Shown here piece by piece: positions 15,342 through 24,440 of a stretch of DNA of 34,867 bases (the stretch's first letter is position 1; each line of letters begins with the position of its first letter). The notes under the pieces were generated by a model. The model had not been told where the DNA came from, made no database searches, and worked only from the letters and a program-made list of their open reading frames with translations. Location of the stretch: contig JAHFDA010000029.1 of assembly GCA_023249225.1 (NCBI GenBank), forward strand, positions 1-34,867, in the 5' to 3' direction. The position numbers and the translations under genes were made by a program. This stretch comes from a bacterium (GTDB taxonomy: Bacteria; Margulisbacteria; Marinamargulisbacteria; JAHFDA01).

Positions 15342-16277
15342 ATGTTGAGCTTTGATAACCTGGTACGCATCGCCAAGGAGCAGCATGCCAGCGATATTCA
15401 CATCCATCCGCGCGCGCAAGGCGCAGACATCAGTGTGCGTGTTCAAGGTCGCTTACAGGCTTTGCAAAGTTGTTCGCTGACCGAAGCCGAGCGCTTGCTG
15501 GCCCAGGTGCGTGTGGCCTGTGGTCTGGACGTGTCGGTACGGCAGTTGCCGCAGGACGGCCGTTTTCAGCTGGCAGAGGGCATCAGCGGACGCGTGTCGC
15601 TTTTGCCTACCCTGCATGGTTCGGCTTGCGTGGTGCGTTTGTTTGAACTCTTGTCAGCGCCATCACTCGAGGTTTTGGGATTTTCGGCAGCGCAAGCGCA
15701 GTGTTTGCAACAGTGTGTGTCTAAGCCCTTTGGACTTGTGGTGGTGGCAGGCCCCACCGGTTCCGGAAAAACCACCACGCTTTATCACCTGCTGCGGCAG
15801 GCCAAGCGTCCGGATCGGGTGTTACTTACACTCGAAGATCCGATTGAAGCCGAAATAATTGAGGCCAGGCAAACGGCCTGCCGTCCAGAATTGGGTTTGG
15901 ATTTTGCCAGTGGGCTGCGAGCACTGCTACGTCAAGACCCAGACGTGATTTTGGTGGGCGAAATTCGCGATGCTGAAACCGCGCAGATGGCTGTGCGGGC
16001 GGCCCTTACGGGACATCTGGTGATGACCAGCGTGCATGCGCGCGATACCGTTGAAGTGTTGTATCGCCTGCTGGATCTGGGGGTGCCTGCGTTTCAGTTG
16101 GCGGCCACGCTTTCGTTGGCGGTGGCGCAACGCTGGGAGCATTTAAACCAGCCGCAGCGGCGTTTAAAGTTGGAAATACTTCAATATCCGGACAATCTCT
16201 TTGATATTCTGGAAACCCCCGTTGGAAGGGATGTTCTGACCCAGAAATTAGAACAATTCATAATTTCGAATTATTAA
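15342..16277 (+). CDS. Minimal GspE/ComGA-like secretion or pilus ATPase
   Basis: 311 aa. It has the core of a type II secretion / type IV pilus assembly ATPase: N2 domain start ASDIHIHPRAQGADISVRVQ, Walker A GPTGSGKTTTLY (about 135-146), Asp box LTLEDPIE, Walker B PDVILVGEIRD (about 199-209) and His box GHLVMTSVHARD. The LDLGVPAFQLAATLSLAVAQR stretch is of GspE/PilB type. It lacks the GspE N1 domain and the C-terminal tetracysteine zinc subdomain, so it is shorter than PilB (~560) or GspE (~500) and nearer ComGA. No other pilus genes are nearby, so its machine is unknown. A GATAAT lies 5 nt before the ATG, suggesting a leaderless start. Confidence 0.85.
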   Translation: MLSFDNLVRIAKEQHASDIHIHPRAQGADISVRVQGRLQALQSCSLTEAERLLAQVRVACGLDVSVRQLPQDGRFQLAEGISGRVSLLPTLHGSACVVRLFELLSAPSLEVLGFSAAQAQCLQQCVSKPFGLVVVAGPTGSGKTTTLYHLLRQAKRPDRVLLTLEDPIEAEIIEARQTACRPELGLDFASGLRALLRQDPDVILVGEIRDAETAQMAVRAALTGHLVMTSVHARDTVEVLYRLLDLGVPAFQLAATLSLAVAQRWEHLNQPQRRLKLEILQYPDNLFDILETPVGRDVLTQKLEQFIISNY

Positions 16278-16286
16278 AATACAATA

Positions 16287-18062
16287 GTGCCAATGGATTG
16301 GCAGCACACCGGCCGAAAATTAAGTGTTAAAGCAATTCGTCTGCTCACACGCAGCCGACTGAAAGAAAATGAAATTTCGCTGCTGCTTGCCTTACTGATA
16401 GGGCTGATTACGGGCTTTGTGGCGGTGGGTTTTCATCACCTGGTGAATTTTACGCAGATTATTTTTAATAGCTATGCCCGCAAGGGACTGGCTTATATTC
16501 ACGTCTACTTTTTCTTTTTCTTGCCGGCGATTGGTGGATTGTGTTCTGGTCTTGTGATTCGTTATCTGGCAGCGGAAGCCAGGGGGCATGGCGTATCTGA
16601 AGTCATCGAAGCTGTATCCATTCAAGGGGGGCGGATTCCGCTGCGCGTGGGCCTGGCCAAGGCCCTGGCATCGGCTTTTACGCTTGGTTCTGGCGGTTCC
16701 GGCGGTCTTGAAGGCCCCATTGTGCAAATTGGAAGTTCGGTGGGGTCTTCGATTGGACAAGTATTCAAGATGAGCGAGACGCGGCTTAAGCATTTGCTCG
16801 GTTGCGGGGCAGCGGCCGGAATTTCGGCCTTGTTTAATGCACCCATTGCGGGGGTGCTGTTTTCGCTCGAGGTGATCCTGGGTGATTTTTCGACGCGGGC
16901 TTTTTCGTCACTGGTACTTTCATCGGTGATTGCTTCGGTGGTGTCGCGGGCTTTTTTTGGCAATCAGCCCTTGCTTAAAATGCCTTACTACGGGTTGATC
17001 TCCGTTCCAGAACTGATTTTCTATGTGGGTTTGGGCTTGCTCATGGCCATGGTGGCCTATGCGTTTTGTCGGATTATGGATCGCCTCGAAAGTTACTTTT
17101 CGGCCCTCAAGTCTATGCCGGTTGTGCTGCGGCCCGCCTTGGGCGGTTTGATGGTAGGCGGCATGGGGATTCTATTTCCATTGGCCCTGGGCGGTTCTTT
17201 TTTGGCCATTTCGCAGGCCTTGTATGGTGAACTGTCGATTAAACTTTTGTTTTGGTTGCTGATTGCCAAAATGGTGATGACGGCGCTTACACTTGGGTCG
17301 GGCGGGTCTGGAGGCGTGTTTTCACCATTGTTATTTTGCGGAGCCATGGGAGGCGCTGCGTTTGGTCGGGGGGTGGGCATTTTGTTTCCGGCCTTTACGG
17401 CGGCCTCGGGTGCTTATGCACTGGTGGGTATGGCGGCCTGTTTTGCGGCAGCGGCCCAGGCTCCGATTACGGCCATCATTTTGGTTTTTGAACTTACCAA
17501 CGATTACCATATTGTTCTGCCGCTCATGTTTGCCTGCGTGATCTCCACACAGCTTTTTAACCGTTGGTCGCCCGAAAGCATTTACACCCTGCGCCTGCGC
17601 AAACGTGGTATTCATGTTGTTCAGGGCCGGGATCAGGATATTATGCGTAATCTAACCGTAGAAATGGCCATGCAACGTAACGTGGACGTGGTGCATGTTG
17701 ACGATGAAATTGGTGTTTTTATGGATTGCGTGCAGCGCACGGGGCATCACACGCTACCGGTGCTGGATGAAAAAAACCATATGGCAGGCATGCTTTCTAT
17801 TCACGATGTTAATTTGTTTCGTGATCCTGCCAGCGGTCAATACTATAAAGTAAAGGACGTCATGACCGGCGAAAATCTTCAGACTGTTTTTCCGGACGAA
17901 TGGTTTGCCACAGCCTTGCAACGCATGGGTCGGCGCGATGTGGGCCGCTTGCCAGTCATGTCGCGGCGCAACCCTAAACGCTTGATTGGCATCATCAGCC
18001 GGGGCGATATTATTAAGCGATATAACCACGAGTTGGTAAAGCGGCATATGGCGCAGGAGTGA
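16287..18062 (+). CDS. ClC-family chloride channel/transporter with CBS pair
   Basis: 591 aa membrane protein. ClC signatures are present in order: GSGGSGGLEGPIVQIGSS (about 133-150, with the external gating Glu), GCGAAAGISALFNAPIAGVL (about 172-191) and GSGGSGGVFSPLLFCGAMGG (near residue 338). A cytosolic CBS pair occupies about 450-580 (LTVEMAMQRNVDVVHVDDEI ... VKDVMTGENLQ ... LIGIISRGDIIKRY), likely binding a nucleotide regulator. In the segment FSLEVILGDF the position corresponding to the internal proton Glu of E. coli ClC appears to be Val, which would favour channel rather than H+/Cl- antiport activity (inference from a remembered alignment). Start GTG at 16287 or ATG at 16293. Confidence 0.93.
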   Translation: MPMDWQHTGRKLSVKAIRLLTRSRLKENEISLLLALLIGLITGFVAVGFHHLVNFTQIIFNSYARKGLAYIHVYFFFFLPAIGGLCSGLVIRYLAAEARGHGVSEVIEAVSIQGGRIPLRVGLAKALASAFTLGSGGSGGLEGPIVQIGSSVGSSIGQVFKMSETRLKHLLGCGAAAGISALFNAPIAGVLFSLEVILGDFSTRAFSSLVLSSVIASVVSRAFFGNQPLLKMPYYGLISVPELIFYVGLGLLMAMVAYAFCRIMDRLESYFSALKSMPVVLRPALGGLMVGGMGILFPLALGGSFLAISQALYGELSIKLLFWLLIAKMVMTALTLGSGGSGGVFSPLLFCGAMGGAAFGRGVGILFPAFTAASGAYALVGMAACFAAAAQAPITAIILVFELTNDYHIVLPLMFACVISTQLFNRWSPESIYTLRLRKRGIHVVQGRDQDIMRNLTVEMAMQRNVDVVHVDDEIGVFMDCVQRTGHHTLPVLDEKNHMAGMLSIHDVNLFRDPASGQYYKVKDVMTGENLQTVFPDEWFATALQRMGRRDVGRLPVMSRRNPKRLIGIISRGDIIKRYNHELVKRHMAQE

Positions 18063-18072
18063 GGGGTGAAGG

Positions 18073-18114
18073 CAGAAGTCAGAAGGTAGAAGTCAGAAGT
18101 CAGAAGGCAGAAGT
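18073..18114 (+). repeat. Six-unit heptanucleotide tract abutting the tsaC start codon
   Basis: Units (C/T)AGAAG(T/G) x6, the last ending at the base before the ATG at 18115. The penultimate unit (CAGAAGG) gives an AGAAGG Shine-Dalgarno 7 nt from the ATG. A shorter version is at the prmC start. The tract begins about 10 bp after the ClC stop. Confidence 0.85.
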
Positions 18115-18690
18115 ATGATTAACGTTGATCCTAAGGGGGTATACATTTTTTCGACCGACACGGTGTATGGTCTGGGCACTGCTTTAAGCAACGCAGCGGG
18201 CATTGATCGGATTTATGCCCTTAAGGGGCGTGATGCTAAAAAACCGATGGCAGTGCTGGTGGCTTCGCTTGAGCAGGCCGACACGCTGATTGACTGGCCT
18301 ACGCCGCTGTACCGCGAGCCACTTAAAAAGCTCTGGCCTGGGGCGCTGACTATTGTTGTGCCTGCCAAGCCAGAAGTATCGCTCAAAGTACGCGCGGGCT
18401 TTGCAACGCTGGGGCTGCGTTGTCCGGATCATCCGGTTTTGCAGGCCATGTTGCATACCCATGGGCCGTGGGTGGCCACCAGTGTCAACCTGGCAGGACA
18501 GCCGCCTTTAATGGATGAAGACTTGATCCGTTCCAGTTTCCAAAACCAGGTGGATGGTTTTTTGTTTTTTGAACCCAGGCCCAATGGTCAGGCATCCACT
18601 GTGATCGATCTTACGGTGGTGCCACCCAAGGTGCTACGTCCGGGACCGGCCGATATTCGCTTGTTGATGGATGCGGGCAGGATGGGTTAA
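18115..18690 (+). CDS. tsaC: L-threonylcarbamoyladenylate synthase (TsaC/Sua5/YrdC)
   Basis: 191 aa, YrdC fold without the Sua5 C-terminal domain. It makes threonylcarbamoyl-AMP from Thr, bicarbonate and ATP for the t6A modification of ANN-decoding tRNAs. It shows FSTDTVYGLG, the K-x-R...K-P nucleotide-binding motif ALKGRDAKKPMAVL, LWPGALTIVVPA, LGLRCPDHP and VATSVNLAGQPP. The usual C-terminal STVIDLT...VLRPG is present. Translation starts directly after the heptamer tract. Its stop overlaps the stop of the convergent 1732-aa gene by 3 nt. Confidence 0.95.
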   Translation: MINVDPKGVYIFSTDTVYGLGTALSNAAGIDRIYALKGRDAKKPMAVLVASLEQADTLIDWPTPLYREPLKKLWPGALTIVVPAKPEVSLKVRAGFATLGLRCPDHPVLQAMLHTHGPWVATSVNLAGQPPLMDEDLIRSSFQNQVDGFLFFEPRPNGQASTVIDLTVVPPKVLRPGPADIRLLMDAGRMG

Positions 18691-21600
18691 AAATTGACCC
18701 GTCCTCTAAAGACCAAAGCGTCGATGTTGTAGTTATTTTTTGTGTTTTTGCGGTCTCCGACCACCTTTTTGTCCCATTCGCCGGTCACGACAATCGTGCT
18801 GATGACGTTGGATTGTACGGGAATTTGCACATCTATTTTGAGGCTCAAGAGGGCCGAAGTATCGTCGAGATCCTTGATTTCAGTGATCAAAATTTCATTG
18901 GCCGACTGTTTGGTGATCAATTGATCCAAATTATTGATACCCTTGCCGCGGTTGTCGGTTTGCGTAAAGGTCAACGAAATATTGGCGCCTGGAATAAGCT
19001 TGGGGTTATAGGCCGCCTGCAGTACCCCAGTGGCACCCGTGCCTGCCAGGATATCGTTGGCGCGTACCGCTCTTAAGGTGAGGGTGTAGCCCGCCTGAAA
19101 TGAATTAAGCAGGTTGTAGAAGGGGGCTAAAAATATAAAGTTAGCCGGGTACAGGGTGACACCTCCCACCAGGCCGCCGGTGTCAATGACATTGCTTAAA
19201 ACCAGATTGTACGACGAAACCTGGTACTGGCTGGTGCGCAGGTAGTCAAATCCGGCCGAAAGGCCGATAAAGCTAAACGGGCTCATCGAGGCCATGGGCC
19301 GTGAACGCCAGGTTTGTTTGTTGATCACGTTGCTGCGCAAGGCTTGAAGCGTTTGAGAGCCAATGTTGATGGTGGGTTCACTTAACTGTTCTTCTTTGGT
19401 GTAGTTGGCGTTGAGATTCACCAGAAACATTCCCAATGGGCTGAAAGCCATGTTGGATTGATAGGCCTGGGTCTGATTGTAAACGGAGCCCACCACGTCG
19501 ACATAACGGTTGCGGTTGTAATATGCGTCTGAAAAATTTGCTCCGTACATTAAATCTGAAAGCAGCATCCATACGGCGCCCGACAGACCTAGCTCCCGCT
19601 TTTGGCTGTTGTCAAACACATCGGTGGAGTTGACGCTGGGCGTATTTAAGCCAGACAACGCAAGGTTATGGAAATCAGAACGCGTATCAGAATAGGTATA
19701 ACTCAAGGGGAGCATGCCCAGGGGTGAGACATTGCCACCCAGCGTATGGGTTTGTTGCAGCGTATCGGTCAACTTGCGAGTCACAACGCTGCGGTTGTTG
19801 TTTGCGTCGGCCTCGTATTGTTGCTGGTCATCTATCTTGGTGTTATAAGCTTCGGAATATGCCACGTTAAAATCTAAAAGCGTCCACGGCAAGGGCCACA
19901 TCTGCAATCGTCCCAGTTGGAAGCCGGCGCTTTGGTTGCGGCCAAAGGATCGGATTCCAATGGCTTCCACGCTTTGGGTGACCAGGGCACTTTGGGTGCT
20001 GCTGCGATCTTCAAGCCCGGTTGAAAAACTGTACTGGTAACTTAACTTGTTAATCAGTGGCCAATCTGGAAAGGCCAGCGAAAATCCGCTGCCGTATCCG
20101 TTTAGATCAGACCGCGCAATGTTGGTACTGCCCGAGCTGGTTTCGCGCAGTTTCTGACTAAGACTTTTGCTTTGGTTGTACTGCAACGGATTGAGCCGCA
20201 ACAAGGGTATGGGTTGCAGGCCAGTCAGCGAAAATTGCTGGCTTTGATAGTTATAAAGATCAAAGCGGTCGTCCTTGATGTGTTCCCGGTTGTTGTGGCT
20301 GTACTTGAGGTTGACATCTTTGACGGGTGTGGTCAGAAACTGAAATACATTTGAGGAACCCAGGGTTTCTTGTTCGACATAGGCCACCAGCTCGTAAGGT
20401 GTAAACTGTTCGACCTGAAAGTTGCCCTCGGTTTCCACGACTTCGGCCTGGTTGGCCAGCGGACTTAAACTTCCGGCGCGACGGTTGTCGAGGTTCAGGC
20501 GTAAAAAGCGAAACGGTGTGTAGTTAAAGCGGTAATAATTGCTGTTGCTTTGGAGCAAGCCCTGGCGGACACCCGCCGTATTTTTACTTTCATTGGCTTG
20601 GGCGGTGTACTCATACAGGCCGTCCAGCTTGGGTAGCGGTGAGAGCGCGGTCTTGACGCCGTAATTGGTGATGACGGTGTCGCTGTCGGACGACTTGTTG
20701 AGCGCACGTGAAATGCCCACGGTGTAATTGGTCAGCACGTTATTCAAGAACCATACGGTATAAGGGTTATAAACCCCGCTTAAATTAAGCTGGTTGTTGA
20801 CGATTTCACTGCCTGCAAGGCGGTTTTGTTCCCTCGACGTTTTGGCCGCCATGACGGCTCCCAGATCCTTGTCGCCGATTCCAAGGTCTAAGTAATGCGA
20901 GTCGACAAAGGATTCAGCGCTGGGCGTGGTGATGTTGACATCGGTGGCATCGGCAATGCTCGATTGAAAGTTGTACTGATAGCGCAACGTTGTGTTGGGT
21001 ATGGGTGCGGCGCGCAGCACGATATTGCCTTGTTCGGCTTGTGTAAACTGGGGTGAGTCGTCGGTGCGTGTACCGCTTTTACGCCGACGCTGGTCAAAGC
21101 CCAGAGCCACATCGACGCTGGGATTAAATTTGTAAGCCGAGCCGATGGACCATAACGATGAACCCGCCGGTTCAGGCAGGCCGCCCATGGGCGTAAAACT
21201 GTTGCCAATGTTTTGCACCTGGCCGTAGATTTGCAGATCTCCCAGTTGGTAATCGCTGTTCATGCGCCAAGCCAGGTCGGTTTCGTCCTGACCCGCCTGG
21301 GCAAAGGTGCCCGACAAATATTTGTAATTCACCAGAATCTGGTCATTTTTGCTGGGAGTCTGATTTCTAAAACGCAGGGTTCCGTTAAGATAACTGACAA
21401 TATAGTCGTTGTTTTTACTTTGCAGACGGTCGTTGACAAACACTTCTTCGCTGTCTTCGACAATATTTCCCTGCCCCAGGTTATAGACCTCGTTGGCGAC
21501 GCCCGTGCCATTCATGGTGACACGGGTTTCTATTTGCGCTTTAGAAACATTGTTATGGCTGTAAGCCAGTTCACTGCCCACATGCAAGCCGTTATCCAGG

Positions 21601-23885
21601 TAAACCTCGCCATCGACCCCCGCCACCGTATGGCTGATCTGTCCCTGATCCGGGCTTTGTTCGGGTGTAAAATAATATTTAAGGCGTACCTGGTAGCGAT
21701 GATCGACCACATCATGCAGGGCCGAATAAATATGGGCGGCGTCGTAGCGGATAAAGCGTAATTTTGGATTTTGGCCATCGCTGCTGTAGTCAATCTCATA
21801 AGAATAATCACGTTCAAGGCGGGTCCACGAACTAAATTCGCCACCCATGATCAAGACCTCTTCGGAGCGGTATTTCATGGGAAGCTGGGTATACAAGAGA
21901 TCGGTGGCCGTGTAATACGTATCACGTCCATCGGGGTTAAAACGAATTTCAGTTACAAAGCTTTCACGATAACTGTAATTGACCCGCAAATTGCTGCTGG
22001 CGGTGATCGAAGCGGATATGTTGTCTGCCAGTGTGATGATGCCGTGATAGGGATCCAGCGTATAACTGGCGGTGCTGATGGCATTTTTACTCGTTGTGCC
22101 AATGTCTACCACTGAAAAATCTTCGCTCAAAGTAATCGGGTTAAACAATGTCAACAGCAGGTTGTTGGTGAGTGTGGATGCTTCTTCAGTGATGGTTTTG
22201 ACCAACGAATTGTCTTCGGGCCGGGCTGATTCATTTAAGTACGTCATGCCAAAACGCAACGGAGACTGGCCGGCAGTTTGCGGCCGCGCCAAGCCGGTGG
22301 CGCTATCGACCTGCTCGTGCACTTGATAATAGGTGTAAGTCACCTTGATGGCTTTGGGTTTTTGCACCGGCAATTCAAAGAGCAGCTTGCCGTTGTCATA
22401 GTCCATTTTGTAATCGTAGTCTCTAAAGAATATGTCGTTATTGACCTCTACAATTTCGCTGCCACGCACAACCGGTTTAAAGCGCAGGTAATATGGGCCC
22501 TGGCTGTCTTTGGCTTCGATCAGGTCGGTGGTGACGCCGGTTTCGTAATACCGGTAATTGATCCATAAGCTATCTTGCGGATATATTTTAAGATTCGGAA
22601 AAACCACGGTGCCGCTGCGGTACTGGATGAGATAATCGCGGTTGACGCGCAACTTGTGCGTACTTAACCACAGGGTCTCGCTGCCCGGCACCACCGGATA
22701 ATTCTGTAGTTGAAAGGTGCGCGTGGCCGGAATGCTTTCGGCGACAGGGCTGCCAAAAAAAGCCTCGTCAGAGAGCGTTTCATCGGGGGCCATATACAGG
22801 CTACTTTCGATCCACTGCAGTTCTTCATCCATGTCCTGTGGCGGGGGCGTTAACCATTGTCTTTCGCTTTTAAGCGGCAGGTCGATGCGCGTGTGGTAAG
22901 GCAGCATAAAGGGTGTGGACTGTGTGTCTGTGGTGTTGACATGCAGATCCTCTGGCAGGGGGGCAGGCCGAAAGAACTTTGACTGATAGGGGATCAGCTG
23001 GGGGCGAATAAACAGAATCGGTTTGGGTTTGGGCGGCGGTTCAACAAGGATTTCACGGATTTTAGAAAGCACACTGGGTTCATAGCTGATGTTGGGCTTG
23101 TTGGAATATTGTACCCGCGCCAGCGTAAAATTCTTACGTGAGAGTACCGGAATAAAATCAGCTGCCGGGTTGGTGAATTCATACAACACTTTGATCACAT
23201 CGCTGTTGCTTTTGGGTGTCTTAAACTTGATCGTGCCATCGATGTAGTTGATCTCGTACTCGCTGGCGTCAAGGGTCTTGTCGTTGACGATCACTTTCAC
23301 CGAGCCTTCGTAAATATAGGTCTGGCCAATTTTGTAGCTGCTTTCACCGGTGCCGCGGAATTCGGTCTTTTTGGGGTCAGAACGCTGGCGTCCAAAGGCG
23401 GCCTGCACGTCCCACTCGTCGCCATCGTGTTGCAGATATACGCCGTTTAAGGCCTTGCTGGCATTGGCAAAAGAGGTGCCGGCAATGTTGACGTCAAAAT
23501 TAAAAAACTGTAACTGGGTCTTGTCGTGGATCACCTTGATGTCGTACTTGGCCGGAAAGTCCGGTTCCTGCTCGATGTCGTAAATGGCCGACAGCTTTTC
23601 GTCGAGTTTGGCATCGATGCGCAGGCGCAACCGGTGTTCGTAGCGGCCCGGTCCCTCGATCAGGTCGCTGGGGAGCTTTTTGTAGATGGCATCCTGCTCG
23701 ATGACATCGCGATTGCGGTCGGTCGGGTAGGAACGCCGCAGACTGTATTTGCCTTCAAGGTAACCGTCGAAAAGGATCTTGGGAAACTGCGCCGCTTCCA
23801 ACGTAACAGCACCCATCCATGCGATAGCCAAGGCAAGCCCCAGCAGGCAGCGTATGCTTACACGAATTCTATCCACGGCAGTCAT
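18687..23885 (-). CDS. Giant outer-membrane beta-barrel protein with repeated N-terminal beta modules
   Basis: 1732 aa. A signal peptide (LLGLALAIAWMGAVTLEAA, ending near residue 33) leads to an N-terminal half with at least six copies of a degenerate module of the form G-S-E/V-x-V-x-V-N-x-x-x-L ... D/E-Y-x-I-x-Y-x-x-G-T-I-x-F ... I-x-V-x-Y-x-Y. Examples: VIVNDKTLDASEYEINYIDG (about 196), STHKLRVNRDYLIQYRSGTV (about 400), RDYDYKMDYDNGKLLFELPV (about 485) and VFVNDRLQSKNNDYIVSYLN (about 820). The C-terminal ~850 residues are a long run of amphipathic strands rich in Asn/Ser/Tyr/Gln ending in ALVFRGRVNF, a terminal aromatic typical of Bam-assembled barrels. The module pattern recalls the Bacteroidota gliding/secretion protein SprA, but I cannot show homology. 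It is a single-gene minus-strand unit; role unknown. Confidence 0.7.
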   Translation of the reverse strand: MTAVDRIRVSIRCLLGLALAIAWMGAVTLEAAQFPKILFDGYLEGKYSLRRSYPTDRNRDVIEQDAIYKKLPSDLIEGPGRYEHRLRLRIDAKLDEKLSAIYDIEQEPDFPAKYDIKVIHDKTQLQFFNFDVNIAGTSFANASKALNGVYLQHDGDEWDVQAAFGRQRSDPKKTEFRGTGESSYKIGQTYIYEGSVKVIVNDKTLDASEYEINYIDGTIKFKTPKSNSDVIKVLYEFTNPAADFIPVLSRKNFTLARVQYSNKPNISYEPSVLSKIREILVEPPPKPKPILFIRPQLIPYQSKFFRPAPLPEDLHVNTTDTQSTPFMLPYHTRIDLPLKSERQWLTPPPQDMDEELQWIESSLYMAPDETLSDEAFFGSPVAESIPATRTFQLQNYPVVPGSETLWLSTHKLRVNRDYLIQYRSGTVVFPNLKIYPQDSLWINYRYYETGVTTDLIEAKDSQGPYYLRFKPVVRGSEIVEVNNDIFFRDYDYKMDYDNGKLLFELPVQKPKAIKVTYTYYQVHEQVDSATGLARPQTAGQSPLRFGMTYLNESARPEDNSLVKTITEEASTLTNNLLLTLFNPITLSEDFSVVDIGTTSKNAISTASYTLDPYHGIITLADNISASITASSNLRVNYSYRESFVTEIRFNPDGRDTYYTATDLLYTQLPMKYRSEEVLIMGGEFSSWTRLERDYSYEIDYSSDGQNPKLRFIRYDAAHIYSALHDVVDHRYQVRLKYYFTPEQSPDQGQISHTVAGVDGEVYLDNGLHVGSELAYSHNNVSKAQIETRVTMNGTGVANEVYNLGQGNIVEDSEEVFVNDRLQSKNNDYIVSYLNGTLRFRNQTPSKNDQILVNYKYLSGTFAQAGQDETDLAWRMNSDYQLGDLQIYGQVQNIGNSFTPMGGLPEPAGSSLWSIGSAYKFNPSVDVALGFDQRRRKSGTRTDDSPQFTQAEQGNIVLRAAPIPNTTLRYQYNFQSSIADATDVNITTPSAESFVDSHYLDLGIGDKDLGAVMAAKTSREQNRLAGSEIVNNQLNLSGVYNPYTVWFLNNVLTNYTVGISRALNKSSDSDTVITNYGVKTALSPLPKLDGLYEYTAQANESKNTAGVRQGLLQSNSNYYRFNYTPFRFLRLNLDNRRAGSLSPLANQAEVVETEGNFQVEQFTPYELVAYVEQETLGSSNVFQFLTTPVKDVNLKYSHNNREHIKDDRFDLYNYQSQQFSLTGLQPIPLLRLNPLQYNQSKSLSQKLRETSSGSTNIARSDLNGYGSGFSLAFPDWPLINKLSYQYSFSTGLEDRSSTQSALVTQSVEAIGIRSFGRNQSAGFQLGRLQMWPLPWTLLDFNVAYSEAYNTKIDDQQQYEADANNNRSVVTRKLTDTLQQTHTLGGNVSPLGMLPLSYTYSDTRSDFHNLALSGLNTPSVNSTDVFDNSQKRELGLSGAVWMLLSDLMYGANFSDAYYNRNRYVDVVGSVYNQTQAYQSNMAFSPLGMFLVNLNANYTKEEQLSEPTINIGSQTLQALRSNVINKQTWRSRPMASMSPFSFIGLSAGFDYLRTSQYQVSSYNLVLSNVIDTGGLVGGVTLYPANFIFLAPFYNLLNSFQAGYTLTLRAVRANDILAGTGATGVLQAAYNPKLIPGANISLTFTQTDNRGKGINNLDQLITKQSANEILITEIKDLDDTSALLSLKIDVQIPVQSNVISTIVVTGEWDKKVVGDRKNTKNNYNIDALVFRGRVNF

Positions 23886-23959
23886 GGCTTATCTAAAAAT
23901 ACTTTCCCCACCCTTAAATAGTAGAAACTTTGATGGATTTAGATAGCTAGAGGTTTAAT

Positions 23960-24124
23960 TTGGGACTGCCGAAAAAGTCAAAAACCCCTGCAATAAATAT
24001 CTTGCCAGTGTTAAAAACGTGTCATTCCCGCACGGTTTTAGCGGGAATCTAAGGTCATTAACTTTTGGATCCCTGCTAAAATCATGCGGGGATGACGTGG
24101 AAGCGACTTTTTCGGCAGTCCCAA
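23960..24124. mobile_element. 165-bp MITE-like element with 20-bp perfect terminal inverted repeats
   Basis: TTGGGACTGCCGAAAAAGTC at 23960-23979 is exactly repeated in inverted form at 24105-24124. Inside is a second, imperfect inverted repeat (GTCATTCCCGCACGGTTTTA... against ...TAAAATCATGCGGGGATGAC), so the whole single strand can fold into a long hairpin. No ORF. A possible 3-bp ATT duplication flanks the element if its ends are taken as TGGGACT...AGTCCCA. It fills most of the 357-bp gap 23886-24242, which has no gene. Confidence 0.8.
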
Positions 24125-24242
24125 TTTTCCAGGGAATTATCATCGAAAATGATCGATATAACGCATTCATGCTTACTTTTCTTGGCGTTTGCCCACCGGT
24201 ATGGATCTGCGAGAATTTTTGACGAGGCAGGTATATGAAGTA

Positions 24243-24440
24243 TCAGGCGGCTTTTCTAAACTCTTGAGTTCCGGAAGCATCCATATCTTTTAAGAATTTT
24301 GACAAAATTGGATTATTTTTGATCTTGTTGCGATAAAAAGCCCACTTTTCTGCTTCGGTCATGCCTTTGGATTCCTTCGCAATTTGCTTTTGGATAGCCC
24401 ACTTCATTTGGACGCAATCAAATTCTTTTTCGAATTTCAT
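24243..24440 (-). CDS. Small antitoxin-like protein paired with a PIN-domain gene
   Basis: 65 aa, charged: MKFEKEFDCVQMKWAIQKQI then AKESKGMTEAEKWAFYRNKI. The FDCV-x-MK...I-x-x-x-x-x-G-M-T/S-x-x-E-x-x-x-x-x-R pattern is one I know from short partners encoded next to PIN toxins. It has an excellent Shine-Dalgarno (AAGGAGGT, 10 nt before ATG), and its ATG overlaps the TGA of the upstream PIN remnant, so the two were translationally coupled. With the toxin apparently deleted it is probably an orphan. Confidence 0.65.
   Translation of the reverse strand: MKFEKEFDCVQMKWAIQKQIAKESKGMTEAEKWAFYRNKIKNNPILSKFLKDMDASGTQEFRKAA

Noticed and set aside
23886-24242. Small RNA or gene in the 357-bp gap
   Set aside because: The structure is explained by the inverted-repeat element; no start codon with supporting signals or promoter-terminator pair was seen.
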